Source: Haloferax prahovense DSM 18310 | GTDB lineage: Archaea > Halobacteriota > Halobacteria > Halobacteriales > Haloferacaceae | Length of the DNA stretch: 44,391 nt | Direction of reading: 5' to 3' | Assembly (NCBI RefSeq): GCF_000336815.1 | Contig: NZ_AOLG01000013.1 | Span: forward strand, 1-44,391 | Shown: piece by piece, positions 32,438 to 39,840 of the stretch | Position numbering within the stretch: position 1 is the first letter of the stretch | Layout of the letters: the number at the start of each line of letters is the position of its first letter | Position numbers and translations under genes: made by a program | Notes under the pieces: model-generated | What the model was told of the DNA's origin: nothing | What the model saw: the letters and a program-made list of their open reading frames with translations, nothing else | Databases searched by the model: none

Positions 32438-33355
32438 TCAGTAGTGCCACGGGTAGTCGCGGAAGCGGGGTTCGCGCTTTTCCAGGAAGGCGTCGCGGCC
32501 CTCTTGGGCCTCCTCGGTCATGTAGGCGAGCCGGGTCGCCTCGCCGGCGAACACCTGCTGGCCGACCATGCCGTCGTCGGTCATGTTGAAGGCGTACTTG
32601 AGCATGCGCATGGCCGTCGGCGACTTCTTCGTCATCTCGTCGGCCCACTCCAGCGCCACGTCCTCTAGCTCCTCGTGGGGAATCGCCTCGTTCGCCATGC
32701 CCATGTCCACGGCCTCCTCGGCGGAGTAGGTCTTGCCCATGAAGAACACCTCGCGGGCCTTCTTCTGGCCGACCTGCTTTGCGAGATACGCGGAGCCGAA
32801 GCCGCCGTCGAAGGAGGCCACGTCGGGGTCGGTCTGGAGGAACTTCGCGTGCTCCTCGGAGGCGAGCGTCATGTCGCAGACGACGTGCAGGGAGTGGCCG
32901 CCGCCGACGGCCCACCCCGGCACGACGGCGACGACGGGTTTGGGCATGAAGCGAATGAGCCGCTGGACTTCGAGGATGTGCAGGCGACCGGCTTTCGCCT
33001 CGCGGACGAGCGGGTCGTCGGAGGCGTCGGCCTCGTCGTCGTCGCGGTACTCGTAGCCCGAGCCGCCGCGGACCGACTGGTCGCCGCCGGAACAGAACGC
33101 CCAGCCGCCGTCCTTCTCGGAGGGACCGTTGCCGGTCAGGAGGACGCACCCGACGTTCGCGCGCTTTCTGGCGTCGTCGAGCGCGGCGTAGAGTTCGTCC
33201 ACGGTTCCGGGTCGGAAGGCGTTTCGGACCTCGGGGCGGTCGAACGCGATACGGACCGCCGGCACGTCGACGGCGCGGTGGTAGGTGATGTCGTCGAACT
33301 CGTCGGACCCCGGGACGGGCTCCCAGCGGTCGGGGTCGAAAATCTCCGAGACCAT
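32438..33355 (-). CDS. menB: 1,4-Dihydroxy-2-naphthoyl-CoA synthase
   Basis: A 305-residue crotonase-family enzyme cyclising o-succinylbenzoyl-CoA. Diagnostic MenB features are SGGDQSVRGG, VPGWAVGGGHSLHVVCDMTL, SFDGGFGSAYLAKQVGQKKA and the C-terminal FLEKREPRFRDYPWHY. The start MVSEIFDPDRWEPV is typical. A weak AT-rich element lies about 25 bp upstream on the minus strand. It stands alone among the men genes. Three small membrane-protein genes separate it from menD, and the iron-type operon separates it from menA. Confidence 0.95.
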   Translation of the reverse strand: MVSEIFDPDRWEPVPGSDEFDDITYHRAVDVPAVRIAFDRPEVRNAFRPGTVDELYAALDDARKRANVGCVLLTGNGPSEKDGGWAFCSGGDQSVRGGSGYEYRDDDEADASDDPLVREAKAGRLHILEVQRLIRFMPKPVVAVVPGWAVGGGHSLHVVCDMTLASEEHAKFLQTDPDVASFDGGFGSAYLAKQVGQKKAREVFFMGKTYSAEEAVDMGMANEAIPHEELEDVALEWADEMTKKSPTAMRMLKYAFNMTDDGMVGQQVFAGEATRLAYMTEEAQEGRDAFLEKREPRFRDYPWHY

Positions 33356-33475
33356 ACCGAGTGGCGGCGCGGGCGGCGCAAAAAGATTCGCTTGCGGCGA
33401 TGGTTCGGGGCCGAGTCCCGCCGCGTTCTCCGCTCGGCCCGGAACTATTTGTCAGTCGGCGAACTACTCTCGCGC

Positions 33476-33940
33476 ATGTCGGCCGCGACCAGCCTTCTCG
33501 TCAGATTCGTCCACATCGTCGGGATGGCGCTCGTCTTCGGTGGCGCAGTGTTCGCGTGGACGACGCTCAGAGCGCCCGGTTCCGGGACCGAGGGCGCGGG
33601 TGACTCGGCCGGGGTCGTCGGCGACCCGTCGACTCTCGCGACCACCTACGAGTGGGTTTTCTGGGCGGCGATGGGCGCGATGGTCGTCACCGGCGTCGGC
33701 AACCTCGGCGCGCTCGGTCCGCCCGGCCCGTCCGGCCGCTGGGGAACGATACTGACGGTGAAGCTCCTCGCGGTGACCGCGTTCGTCCTCGGGTCGTTCG
33801 TCCGGACGCTCGTCGCGCTCAGGCTCCGACGAGACTACCCGGTGGGTGCCGGGCGCTCGCTCCTCGCGAAGAGCTACGGCGCGACCGCCGCCGCGCTTCT
33901 CGTCCTCGTCGCGCTCGCGGAGGTGTTGGCGCATGGCTGA
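33476..33940 (+). CDS. CopD-like small membrane protein
   Basis: A 154-residue protein with four predicted helices. The first begins SLLVRFVHIVGMALVFGGAV, with a His in the first span as in CopD/DUF2269-like proteins. Later segments are YEWVFWAAMGAMVVTGVGNL, ILTVKLLAVTAFVLGSFVRT and a C-terminal span. Family members are linked to copper resistance or have no known role. ATG 33476 fits the start of the hydrophobic segment. The next gene starts within its last codons (8-bp overlap), so both are one operon. Confidence 0.7.
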   Translation: MSAATSLLVRFVHIVGMALVFGGAVFAWTTLRAPGSGTEGAGDSAGVVGDPSTLATTYEWVFWAAMGAMVVTGVGNLGALGPPGPSGRWGTILTVKLLAVTAFVLGSFVRTLVALRLRRDYPVGAGRSLLAKSYGATAAALLVLVALAEVLAHG

Positions 33941-34454
33941 GACCGCCGCCGGCCGCTTCGAGGCGTGGGCCGTCTCGTCGTTCAATCTCGTCGTCCTGAG
34001 TCTCGTCGGACTCCTCGCGGCCCACGCGAGCGGCGCGCTGGAAGGCGAACTCGCCAACTTCGGGACGCTTCCGGGCGTCGCCGCCTTCGCCTACCTGTGG
34101 CTCCTCACCGCGGCCGCGACCCGATGGGCGCTGGCTGGCGGCGGGCTGGCCGACCTACAGGACGGCCTCCGCGGACTGTGGCGACTCGTCCTCCGCGGGT
34201 TCGCGGCAGGCGCGCTCATCGGGGCGGCGTTCCTCCTCGGGGTGCTCCTCGTCGGCGCGATTCTGAACGGAGCCCCGCTCCTCTCGTTGGCGTTCATCGC
34301 GCTCATCGGCGTCGCGGCCGCGAGCGTCGTCGGCGGAGTCATCGGCGGCCTGTCTGTCGTCCTCGACGCCGGCTGTTACTGGGCCGCCGGGCGACTCGTC
34401 GGGCCGTGGGCGAAGTCAGATGTCTCGGACGACGCTTCCGACGCGGGGGGCTAG
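33933..34454 (+). CDS. Membrane protein of unknown function
   Basis: A 173-residue protein with four or five hydrophobic segments (about 14-31, 46-62, 80-103, 108-127, 131-146). There is a basic loop (RGLWRLVLRG) and a short charged C-terminus. It overlaps the upstream CopD-like gene by 8 bp and converges with the next gene, sharing 4 bp at the stop codons. I recognise no family motif. The overlap suggests it works with its upstream partner at the membrane. Confidence 0.65.
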   Translation: MAETAAGRFEAWAVSSFNLVVLSLVGLLAAHASGALEGELANFGTLPGVAAFAYLWLLTAAATRWALAGGGLADLQDGLRGLWRLVLRGFAAGALIGAAFLLGVLLVGAILNGAPLLSLAFIALIGVAAASVVGGVIGGLSVVLDAGCYWAAGRLVGPWAKSDVSDDASDAGG

Positions 34455-34963
34455 TCTCGAAGCGGACCGCGCGGACTCGTCAACCACGACGTCAGTCCGA
34501 CGAGTACCGCGGCCGCGATGCCGACGAGAAAGGCGGTCGTTCCGGCCACGGAGCCGTAGGCGACGAGCCCCGTCCCGACGACCGCGGTCGCGAGCGACCG
34601 GCGGCGACCCATCGACTCGGGGTAGCCGCCGGCTTTGAACCGCGCGAGCCCCCACGCCACCACGGCGACGAGCGGCGCGAGGCCGAGGCCCGTCAGGGGC
34701 CGCTGGACGACGAACCAGAGGACGGGAAAGGCGACCACGACCGCGACGAGCGCGAGCGTCCCGCGGCGGCCGAGCGCCGGGGGATAGCCGCGCTCGGCGA
34801 GGTCCGAGAGAAGCACCACGCCGAAGACGACGGTCGCGCCCGCGAAGACCCCGGCGAGGGGTTCGTACGCGACGACGGTCGCGTAGGCGAACGCGAGAAC
34901 GCCGAGGAACCCGGCGACGGCGTAGACGCTGCCGCGGTACTGGCGGAAGAGTGCGGAGGACAT
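34451..34963 (-). CDS. Membrane protein of unknown function
   Basis: A 170-residue protein with about six short hydrophobic segments arranged as two similar halves. The loops AERGYPPALGRRGTLAL and KAGGYPESMGRRRSLAT are alike (GYP-x(2)-GRR), so an internal duplication is visible. No known family is recognised. It lies 55 bp downstream of menD on the same strand and may be cotranscribed with the menaquinone genes, but no biosynthetic role can be read from sequence. Confidence 0.65.
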   Translation of the reverse strand: MSSALFRQYRGSVYAVAGFLGVLAFAYATVVAYEPLAGVFAGATVVFGVVLLSDLAERGYPPALGRRGTLALVAVVVAFPVLWFVVQRPLTGLGLAPLVAVVAWGLARFKAGGYPESMGRRRSLATAVVGTGLVAYGSVAGTTAFLVGIAAAVLVGLTSWLTSPRGPLRD

Positions 34964-35018
34964 GTCGCCACGATTCGGAGCGCAGGAGAAAAGTCAGTCG
35001 GTCGACTGGTTCGGTCGG

Positions 35019-36767
35019 TCAGTCGGACAGTCGCTCTCTGGCGCGCTCGGCGATACGCTCGCGTACGCGGTGCGAGTCCTCGGCGTCGGTACGGACTTCG
35101 ATAACGTCGGTGCCGTCGGTGGCGACCGACTCGGCGTAGGCGTCGGGGAAGTCGTCCGGGTCGACCGACGCGAACGAGAGGTCGTAGAGGTCCTCGGTGG
35201 CCGCGAAGTCGAGGCCGTGGGGCGTCTTGAACTGGTCCGTGAAGGGCGGTTCGTACTCCTCGATGGGGAGCATGTGGAAGATGCCGCCGCCGTCGTTGTT
35301 GACGAGGACGATGGTCGCGTCCACGCCGAGGCGACCGAGCGCGAGCAGGCCGTTCATGTCGTGGTAGTACGCGAGGTCGCCGGTCAGGAGCGTCAGGTGG
35401 TCGGTCGCCGCGGAGCCGGCCCCGAGCGCCGAGGAGACGATGCCGTCGATGCCGGACGCGCCGCGGTTGCCGAGGACCGTCCGGGACTTCGTCGAGGGTC
35501 GCGCGAAGCGGTCGAGGTCGCGGACGGGCATGGAGTTCGAGACGAACAGCGTCGAGGGCTCGGGCGCGAGGTCGGCCACGTCGGCCGCGAGCCGGCCCTC
35601 GAAGGCGTCGGTCTCGTCGTCGACGAAGCTCCAGTAGGCGTCCTCCGCGTCGGTCCACCGCGCGTTCCAGCCCTCGTCCGGGCGGTTGCGGATGAGTTGC
35701 GAGAGCCGCCACGCGAGCACCGAGGGCTCGGCCTCAACGAGGTCAGTCGCGCCGAACTCGGCCTCGCGCCAGCGGCCCGTCGGGTCGACGAGGTACTGCC
35801 GGGCGTCGGTGCGCGCGAGGTACTTCCGGAGCGCCTTCGAGGTCGGCGACGCACCGATGCGGACGACAACTTCGGGGTCGGGCCAGTCGGCGGTGACGCG
35901 CTCGTCGAGGTAGGCGTCGTAGCCGCCGAGGACGGTCGTCGTCCGGGTGTGACCGCCGAATCGGAGCCCCGAAAGCGGGTCGGCGGCGACGGGGAAGCCG
36001 GTCGCGTGGGCGAACGCGGCGACGGCCTCGGCGTTGAATCCCGGCGGGTCGGCGGGACCGGCGACGATGAGTCCGCGGTCGACCGCGAGGTCGTCGGCGA
36101 GCTTTCGGAGGTGGTCCTCGGAGAGTTCCGGCGCGCCCGCGGTCGTCTTGACGTAGGGTCGGCTCCCGCTCCGGCCGTCGAGCGCCTCGGGGTCGAGGTC
36201 GGCGGGCACGTCGCCCTCGACGTACGTCGGTTCGAGCGGCTTTCTGAAGGGGAAGTTGAGGTGGACGGGACCGGCGTCGACGCCGGTTGCCTCGGAGATC
36301 GCGCGGCCGGCGGTGGTTCGGAGGCTCCGGAGCTTCCTGTCCGTGGCCTCCGGTTCGGGCATGTCCTTGTACCAGCGGACGGCGTCGCCGTAGAGCTTCT
36401 CTTGGTCGACGGTCTGGTTGGCTCCGCTGTCGCGGAGTTCCGGCGGTCGGTCGGCCGTGAGGACGAGCATCGGCACGCGGGCCTGCGACGCCTCGATGAC
36501 CGCGGGGTGGAAGTTGGCGGCGGCGGTGCCCGAAGTGCAGAGAATGGGCGTCACCTCGCCCGTGCGCCGGGCGCGGCCGAGCGCGAAGTAGGCCGCCGAG
36601 CGCTCGTCGAGGTGCGAGAACGTCTCGATGTCGTCGTGGCGGTCGAACGCCTCCGTGAGGGGCGTCGAGCGACTGCCGGGTGCGATGCACACCGCGTCGA
36701 TGCCGGTGCGTGCCAGTTCGTCGGCGAAGGTCCGTGCCCAGAGGGCGTTTCGGTTCGGTGCTGTCAT
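35019..36767 (-). CDS. menD: SEPHCHC synthase (menaquinone synthesis)
   Basis: A 582-residue thiamin-diphosphate enzyme. The N-terminal domain has APGSRSTPLTEAF and HLDERSAAYFALGRAR, with the catalytic-type Glu of the ThDP fold. TADRPPELRDSGANQTVDQE is a MenD hallmark. The C-terminal ThDP domain has GDLAYYHDMNGLL and NNDGGGIFHMLP, the MenD form of the GDG-N motif. It joins isochorismate and 2-oxoglutarate. It follows menF after 120 bp, which include a 19-bp tandem repeat. Start ATG 36767 matches the family N-terminus (NRNALWARTFADEL). Confidence 0.95.
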   Translation of the reverse strand: MTAPNRNALWARTFADELARTGIDAVCIAPGSRSTPLTEAFDRHDDIETFSHLDERSAAYFALGRARRTGEVTPILCTSGTAAANFHPAVIEASQARVPMLVLTADRPPELRDSGANQTVDQEKLYGDAVRWYKDMPEPEATDRKLRSLRTTAGRAISEATGVDAGPVHLNFPFRKPLEPTYVEGDVPADLDPEALDGRSGSRPYVKTTAGAPELSEDHLRKLADDLAVDRGLIVAGPADPPGFNAEAVAAFAHATGFPVAADPLSGLRFGGHTRTTTVLGGYDAYLDERVTADWPDPEVVVRIGASPTSKALRKYLARTDARQYLVDPTGRWREAEFGATDLVEAEPSVLAWRLSQLIRNRPDEGWNARWTDAEDAYWSFVDDETDAFEGRLAADVADLAPEPSTLFVSNSMPVRDLDRFARPSTKSRTVLGNRGASGIDGIVSSALGAGSAATDHLTLLTGDLAYYHDMNGLLALGRLGVDATIVLVNNDGGGIFHMLPIEEYEPPFTDQFKTPHGLDFAATEDLYDLSFASVDPDDFPDAYAESVATDGTDVIEVRTDAEDSHRVRERIAERARERLSD

Positions 36768-36810
36768 CTCGTCTGGGTCGTCAAATCGGATTGAATCGAG
36801 TCGAGTCGAA

Positions 36811-36886
36811 GTCGGTCGTCAGCTACGATGTCGGTCGTCAGCTACGATGTCGGTCGTCAGCTACGATGTCGGTCGCCGGCTACGGC
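36811..36886 (+). repeat. Four-copy tandem repeat, period 19 bp, between menF and menD
   Basis: Three identical copies of GTCGGTCGTCAGCTACGAT start at 36811, 36830 and 36849. A fourth degenerate copy starts at 36868 and a partial fifth runs into the menF stop codon. The period is not a multiple of three and the block lies between genes. The degenerate copies at the menF end suggest the array grew from that side. It may vary in length between strains. Confidence 0.9.
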
Positions 36887-36887
36887 G

Positions 36888-38219
36888 TCAGTCGTCGCGT
36901 TCGAGTTCGTCGAGGATGGGTCGGTACTTCAGTTGCACCTCGTCCCACTCCGCGTCGGGGTCGGAGTCGGCGACGAGGCCGACGCCCGCAAAGAGCGTCG
37001 CCAGCGTCTCCTCGACGATGGCCGAGCGGAGGGCGACCGCGAAACTGCCGTCGCCGTCGGCGTCGAACCAGCCGACCGGCGCGGCGTACCAGCCGCGGTC
37101 GAACGGTTCGGTGTCGCGAATCACGTCGAGGGCGGCTTCCGGCGGGAGGCCGCCGACCGCGGGCGTCGGGTGGAGCGCGTCCACGAGCGAGAGGACGTGT
37201 TCGTCGCGTTCGAGCGTCGCGTCGATGGGCGTCCAGAGGTGCTGGACGGTCGCCAGCTTCCGAATCCCGCGGTCGCCGACGCGAATCTCGGCCGAAAGCG
37301 GGGCGAGCTGTTCCCGAATCGTCTCCGCGACGAGTTCGTGTTCGTGGTTGTCCTTCTCGCTTCCGAGCAGTTCGTTCGCGAGCCACTCGTCTTCGTCGTC
37401 GGTGTCGCCGCGGCCGGTCGTCCCGGCGAGCGCGCCGGTCTCGACCTCGCGACCGCGGAGCGAGACGAGTCGCTCGGGCGTCGCGCCGAGGAAGCTCGCC
37501 CCGCCGTTCGGCTCGACGAGGAAGCGGTGGCAGTCGGGGTACGTCCGACCGAGGCGGGCGAGCAGGTCGGGCGCGGCGGCGGGGCGGTCGAGTTCGACTT
37601 CGAGCGCCTGCGCGAGGACGACCTTCTGAAGGTCGCCGGCGCGGATGCGAGAGACCGCGGCGTCGACGCTCTCGTGCCACGCCTCGACCGAGGTCGTCCG
37701 GTGGCGGTTCGAGACGCCCGGCGGTCCCTCGGGGGGAGCGTCGTCGAGCGATTCGAGCGTCTCGCGGACCTCGTCGAGTCGGTCGCCGACGGCCTCGGGG
37801 TCGGCGTCCGCGCCGACGGCGGTGACCGTGAGCCACGCGTCGTCGCCGTCGAAGGCGACCTGCACCTCGGGGACGACGAAGCGCGCGGCCGGGAAGTCGG
37901 CCCACGGGTCGCGGCCGGTCGCCTCCTCGTGGAAGGCGAGGCCGCCGAAAAATCGCGGGCGGGCGACGTCAGGGGCGTCAACGTCAGCGCCGTCGAACAG
38001 CGACGTGGCCGACTCGCGGACGCGCGCGAGTCGCTCGGGGCCGTCGGCCTCGACGGCCACGGCGACGCCGCCGCCGACGACTGTCGGCTCGTCGGGGGCG
38101 GTCCACAGCGCCCGCGGGCGGCGCATCGTCGCGAGCGACGCCGAGACGGGCGGCGCAGACAGTCGAACCGACCTGCTGACGAGATGGGCCCCCATCTCGT
38201 CTGTCCGCAACGGTTCCAT
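36888..38219 (-). CDS. menF: Isochorismate synthase
   Basis: A 443-residue chorismate-binding enzyme. The conserved C-terminal two thirds show ATPERLVSLRG, EKDNHEHELVAETI, TVQHLWTPI, LHPTPAVGGLPPEAAL, GWYAAPVGWFDADGDGSFAV and LFAGVGLVADSDP. These are the chorismate/Mg-binding segments of the MenF/EntC/anthranilate synthase I family. Position directly upstream of menD identifies it as the first menaquinone enzyme. ATG 38219 (MEPLRTDEM) is preferred because the 34 residues upstream are basic and irregular; an ATG at 38321 remains possible. The 3' end adjoins the tandem repeat. Confidence 0.92.
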   Translation of the reverse strand: MEPLRTDEMGAHLVSRSVRLSAPPVSASLATMRRPRALWTAPDEPTVVGGGVAVAVEADGPERLARVRESATSLFDGADVDAPDVARPRFFGGLAFHEEATGRDPWADFPAARFVVPEVQVAFDGDDAWLTVTAVGADADPEAVGDRLDEVRETLESLDDAPPEGPPGVSNRHRTTSVEAWHESVDAAVSRIRAGDLQKVVLAQALEVELDRPAAAPDLLARLGRTYPDCHRFLVEPNGGASFLGATPERLVSLRGREVETGALAGTTGRGDTDDEDEWLANELLGSEKDNHEHELVAETIREQLAPLSAEIRVGDRGIRKLATVQHLWTPIDATLERDEHVLSLVDALHPTPAVGGLPPEAALDVIRDTEPFDRGWYAAPVGWFDADGDGSFAVALRSAIVEETLATLFAGVGLVADSDPDAEWDEVQLKYRPILDELERDD

Positions 38220-38370
38220 CGACCGTGGGTCAGGACCGGGGACGCTTGAAACTCTCCCTTCTGTCCCGCGCGCCGCCCCGGGGAGTCGGCGGAACGCGCA
38301 CATCTGTCCACCGAACGACAACGCTGGTGGCTCGGACGCGAAGCGACCGCCGAAAACGCTGGAAATCAGC

Positions 38371-38964
38371 TCAGCTGTACCGCTCTTCGTTCCACGGGTT
38401 CGCCGTGTTCGAGTACCCGCGTTTCTCCCAGTAGCCGCGTTCGGGCTCGGTGAGGAATTCGACGCCCGAGACCCACTTCGCGCCCTTGTAGGCGTACTTG
38501 TGCGGGGTGACGACCCGAAGGGGGCCGCCGTGGTCGGCTGGCAGGTCCTCGCCGTCGTAGCCCCAGACGAACATGACCTCGTCGCGCATGCACTGGTCGA
38601 GGGGCAGGTTCGTGGTGTAGCCGTCCATGGCGTGGAACATCACGTGGACCGCGTCGTCGTCGACACCGACCGCGTCTGCGAGCGTCGGGAACGTGACGCC
38701 CTCGAACTCGCAGTCGAACTTGCTCCAGCCGGTGACGCAGTGGAAGTCCTGTACCTGCGTCTCGGAGGGGAGGTCTCGGAACTCGTCGAACGAGAGATCG
38801 AGTTCGGTCTCGACCGCGCCCCACGCCTCGAACGACCACGTCTCGGGGTCCCACGAGGGCGTGCCGCTCTTGGAGAGCACGGGAAACCGCTGGGTCTCGC
38901 GTTGGCCCGGCGGGAGTCGGTCGTCGCCGAACTCCTCGTAGAGGTGGGTCACGTCGTTGGCCAT
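38371..38964 (-). CDS. Sulfite-oxidase-fold molybdopterin-dependent oxidoreductase
   Basis: A 197-residue protein that is a bare oxidoreductase molybdopterin-binding domain. The Mo-ligand Cys76 lies in DFHCVTGWSKFD. The cofactor segments VMFHAMDGYTTNLPLDQCM and LPADHGGPLRVVTPHKYAYKGAKW follow. The fold is that of sulfite oxidase and MsrP/YedY, but dimerisation and haem domains are missing. There is no signal peptide, so it is cytoplasmic, unlike MsrP. The substrate is unknown. ATG 38964 gives the family-like N-terminus. It is divergent from the ribbon-helix-helix gene. Confidence 0.88.
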   Translation of the reverse strand: MANDVTHLYEEFGDDRLPPGQRETQRFPVLSKSGTPSWDPETWSFEAWGAVETELDLSFDEFRDLPSETQVQDFHCVTGWSKFDCEFEGVTFPTLADAVGVDDDAVHVMFHAMDGYTTNLPLDQCMRDEVMFVWGYDGEDLPADHGGPLRVVTPHKYAYKGAKWVSGVEFLTEPERGYWEKRGYSNTANPWNEERYS

Positions 38965-39111
38965 GGTCGAATCTTCGGCCCGACGCACCTATCACTAACG
39001 ACTCCGGACACCCGTCGGCGACAGGGGCGGCAGCCGCACTAACCGAACGTAAACGGAGATTCGCGTTCGCCGGAACGACCTTCGGAAAACCCGATTATTT
39101 CCCCGGTAGAG

Positions 39112-39118
39112 TTATATA
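39112..39118 (+). promoter_or_regulatory. TATA box of the ribbon-helix-helix gene
   Basis: TTATATA is centred 32 bp before ATG 39147, leaving a leader of a few bases at most. Confidence 0.65.
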
Positions 39119-39146
39119 CGGCCCTTCCAAAGCGACGGACGTTCAG

Positions 39147-39359
39147 ATGCCCAAAGTAGAGATTACCGTGCCGGAACACCTGGAGATGCAGATCGTCCAA
39201 CTCGTCGAACAGGGCGAGTTCGTCAACCGCGACGAGGCCATCGAGGACCTGCTGTCGACCGGTATCCGCGCGTACAAGACCAGCGGTCCGATGTCCGACG
39301 AGGACCGCGCGTACGAAGACGACGGAATGATGGGCCACGAAGACGAGTACGTCTTCTGA
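39147..39359 (+). CDS. Ribbon-helix-helix (CopG-like) small protein
   Basis: A 70-residue protein. The N-terminal beta strand KVEITVPEHL and the two helices (EMQIVQLVEQGEFVNRDEA and AIEDLLSTGIRAY) fit the ribbon-helix-helix DNA-binding fold used by CopG, Arc and NikR dimers. An acidic C-terminal tail (SDEDRAYEDD onwards) is added, as is common in haloarchaea. It has its own strong TATA box and no partner toxin gene. It is followed after 58 bp by a UPF0058 gene with a separate promoter. It probably acts as a small transcription regulator; targets are unknown. Confidence 0.8.
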   Translation: MPKVEITVPEHLEMQIVQLVEQGEFVNRDEAIEDLLSTGIRAYKTSGPMSDEDRAYEDDGMMGHEDEYVF

Positions 39360-39386
39360 GCCGAGTGACAGTATCCCCCAATAACG

Positions 39387-39393
39387 CTTAAAC
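39387..39393 (+). promoter_or_regulatory. TATA-like box of the UPF0058 gene
   Basis: CTTAAAC is centred 28 bp before ATG 39418, indicating an independent leaderless transcript. Confidence 0.5.
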
Positions 39394-39417
39394 CGCCCTC
39401 GCGCCTAACCAACGCTC

Positions 39418-39696
39418 ATGCACAAGGACGAACTGCTGGAGCTGCACGAACAGATGGTTATCATCAAGGACCACTTCTCGGCCCGCGAGCACGTCGATTC
39501 GAGCCTGTTCGACCCCTACGACGAGCTCGCCGTCGAGCCCTCCCACGTCCACAAATCGAAAAGCGAGCACAAACACGCCGTGTTCGTGCTCGGAAACGCC
39601 CTCGCGACCGCGATGAGTGACGATGAGTTCTCCAGCGCGGGCCGCGTCGGCAAGCGCATGGAGGAACTGGCCGACGACGCCGAAGGGAAAATCTGA
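39418..39696 (+). CDS. UPF0058-family protein
   Basis: A 92-residue soluble, mostly helical protein. It starts MHKDELLELHEQMVIIKDHF and contains VEPSHVHKSKSEHKHAVFVL, a His-rich segment conserved in archaeal UPF0058 members and suggestive of metal binding. The role is not known. It is part of a run of small conserved genes with the ribbon-helix-helix gene upstream. Confidence 0.85.
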   Translation: MHKDELLELHEQMVIIKDHFSAREHVDSSLFDPYDELAVEPSHVHKSKSEHKHAVFVLGNALATAMSDDEFSSAGRVGKRMEELADDAEGKI

Positions 39697-39804
39697 GCGG
39701 CCGTCCGCCGCAGCGCGCCCCGCGACCGACCGCCCGACGCTGAGCCGTCACCCGCCGTCGGATTCGTGTCGCCCGCTAGCACTTCTCAAGCAGTTCTCCG
39801 CGGG

Positions 39805-39813
39805 TTTCTTTAT
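39805..39813 (+). promoter_or_regulatory. TATA-like box of the rhomboid gene
   Basis: TTTCTTTAT is centred about 32 bp before ATG 39841, an acceptable position for a near-leaderless start. Confidence 0.45.
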
Positions 39814-39840
39814 CACCCGTTCGCACGACACAGGTAGCTA

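Noticed and set aside
36811..36886. CRISPR array
   Set aside because: The units are directly adjacent with no spacers and no cas genes are nearby; it is a simple tandem repeat.
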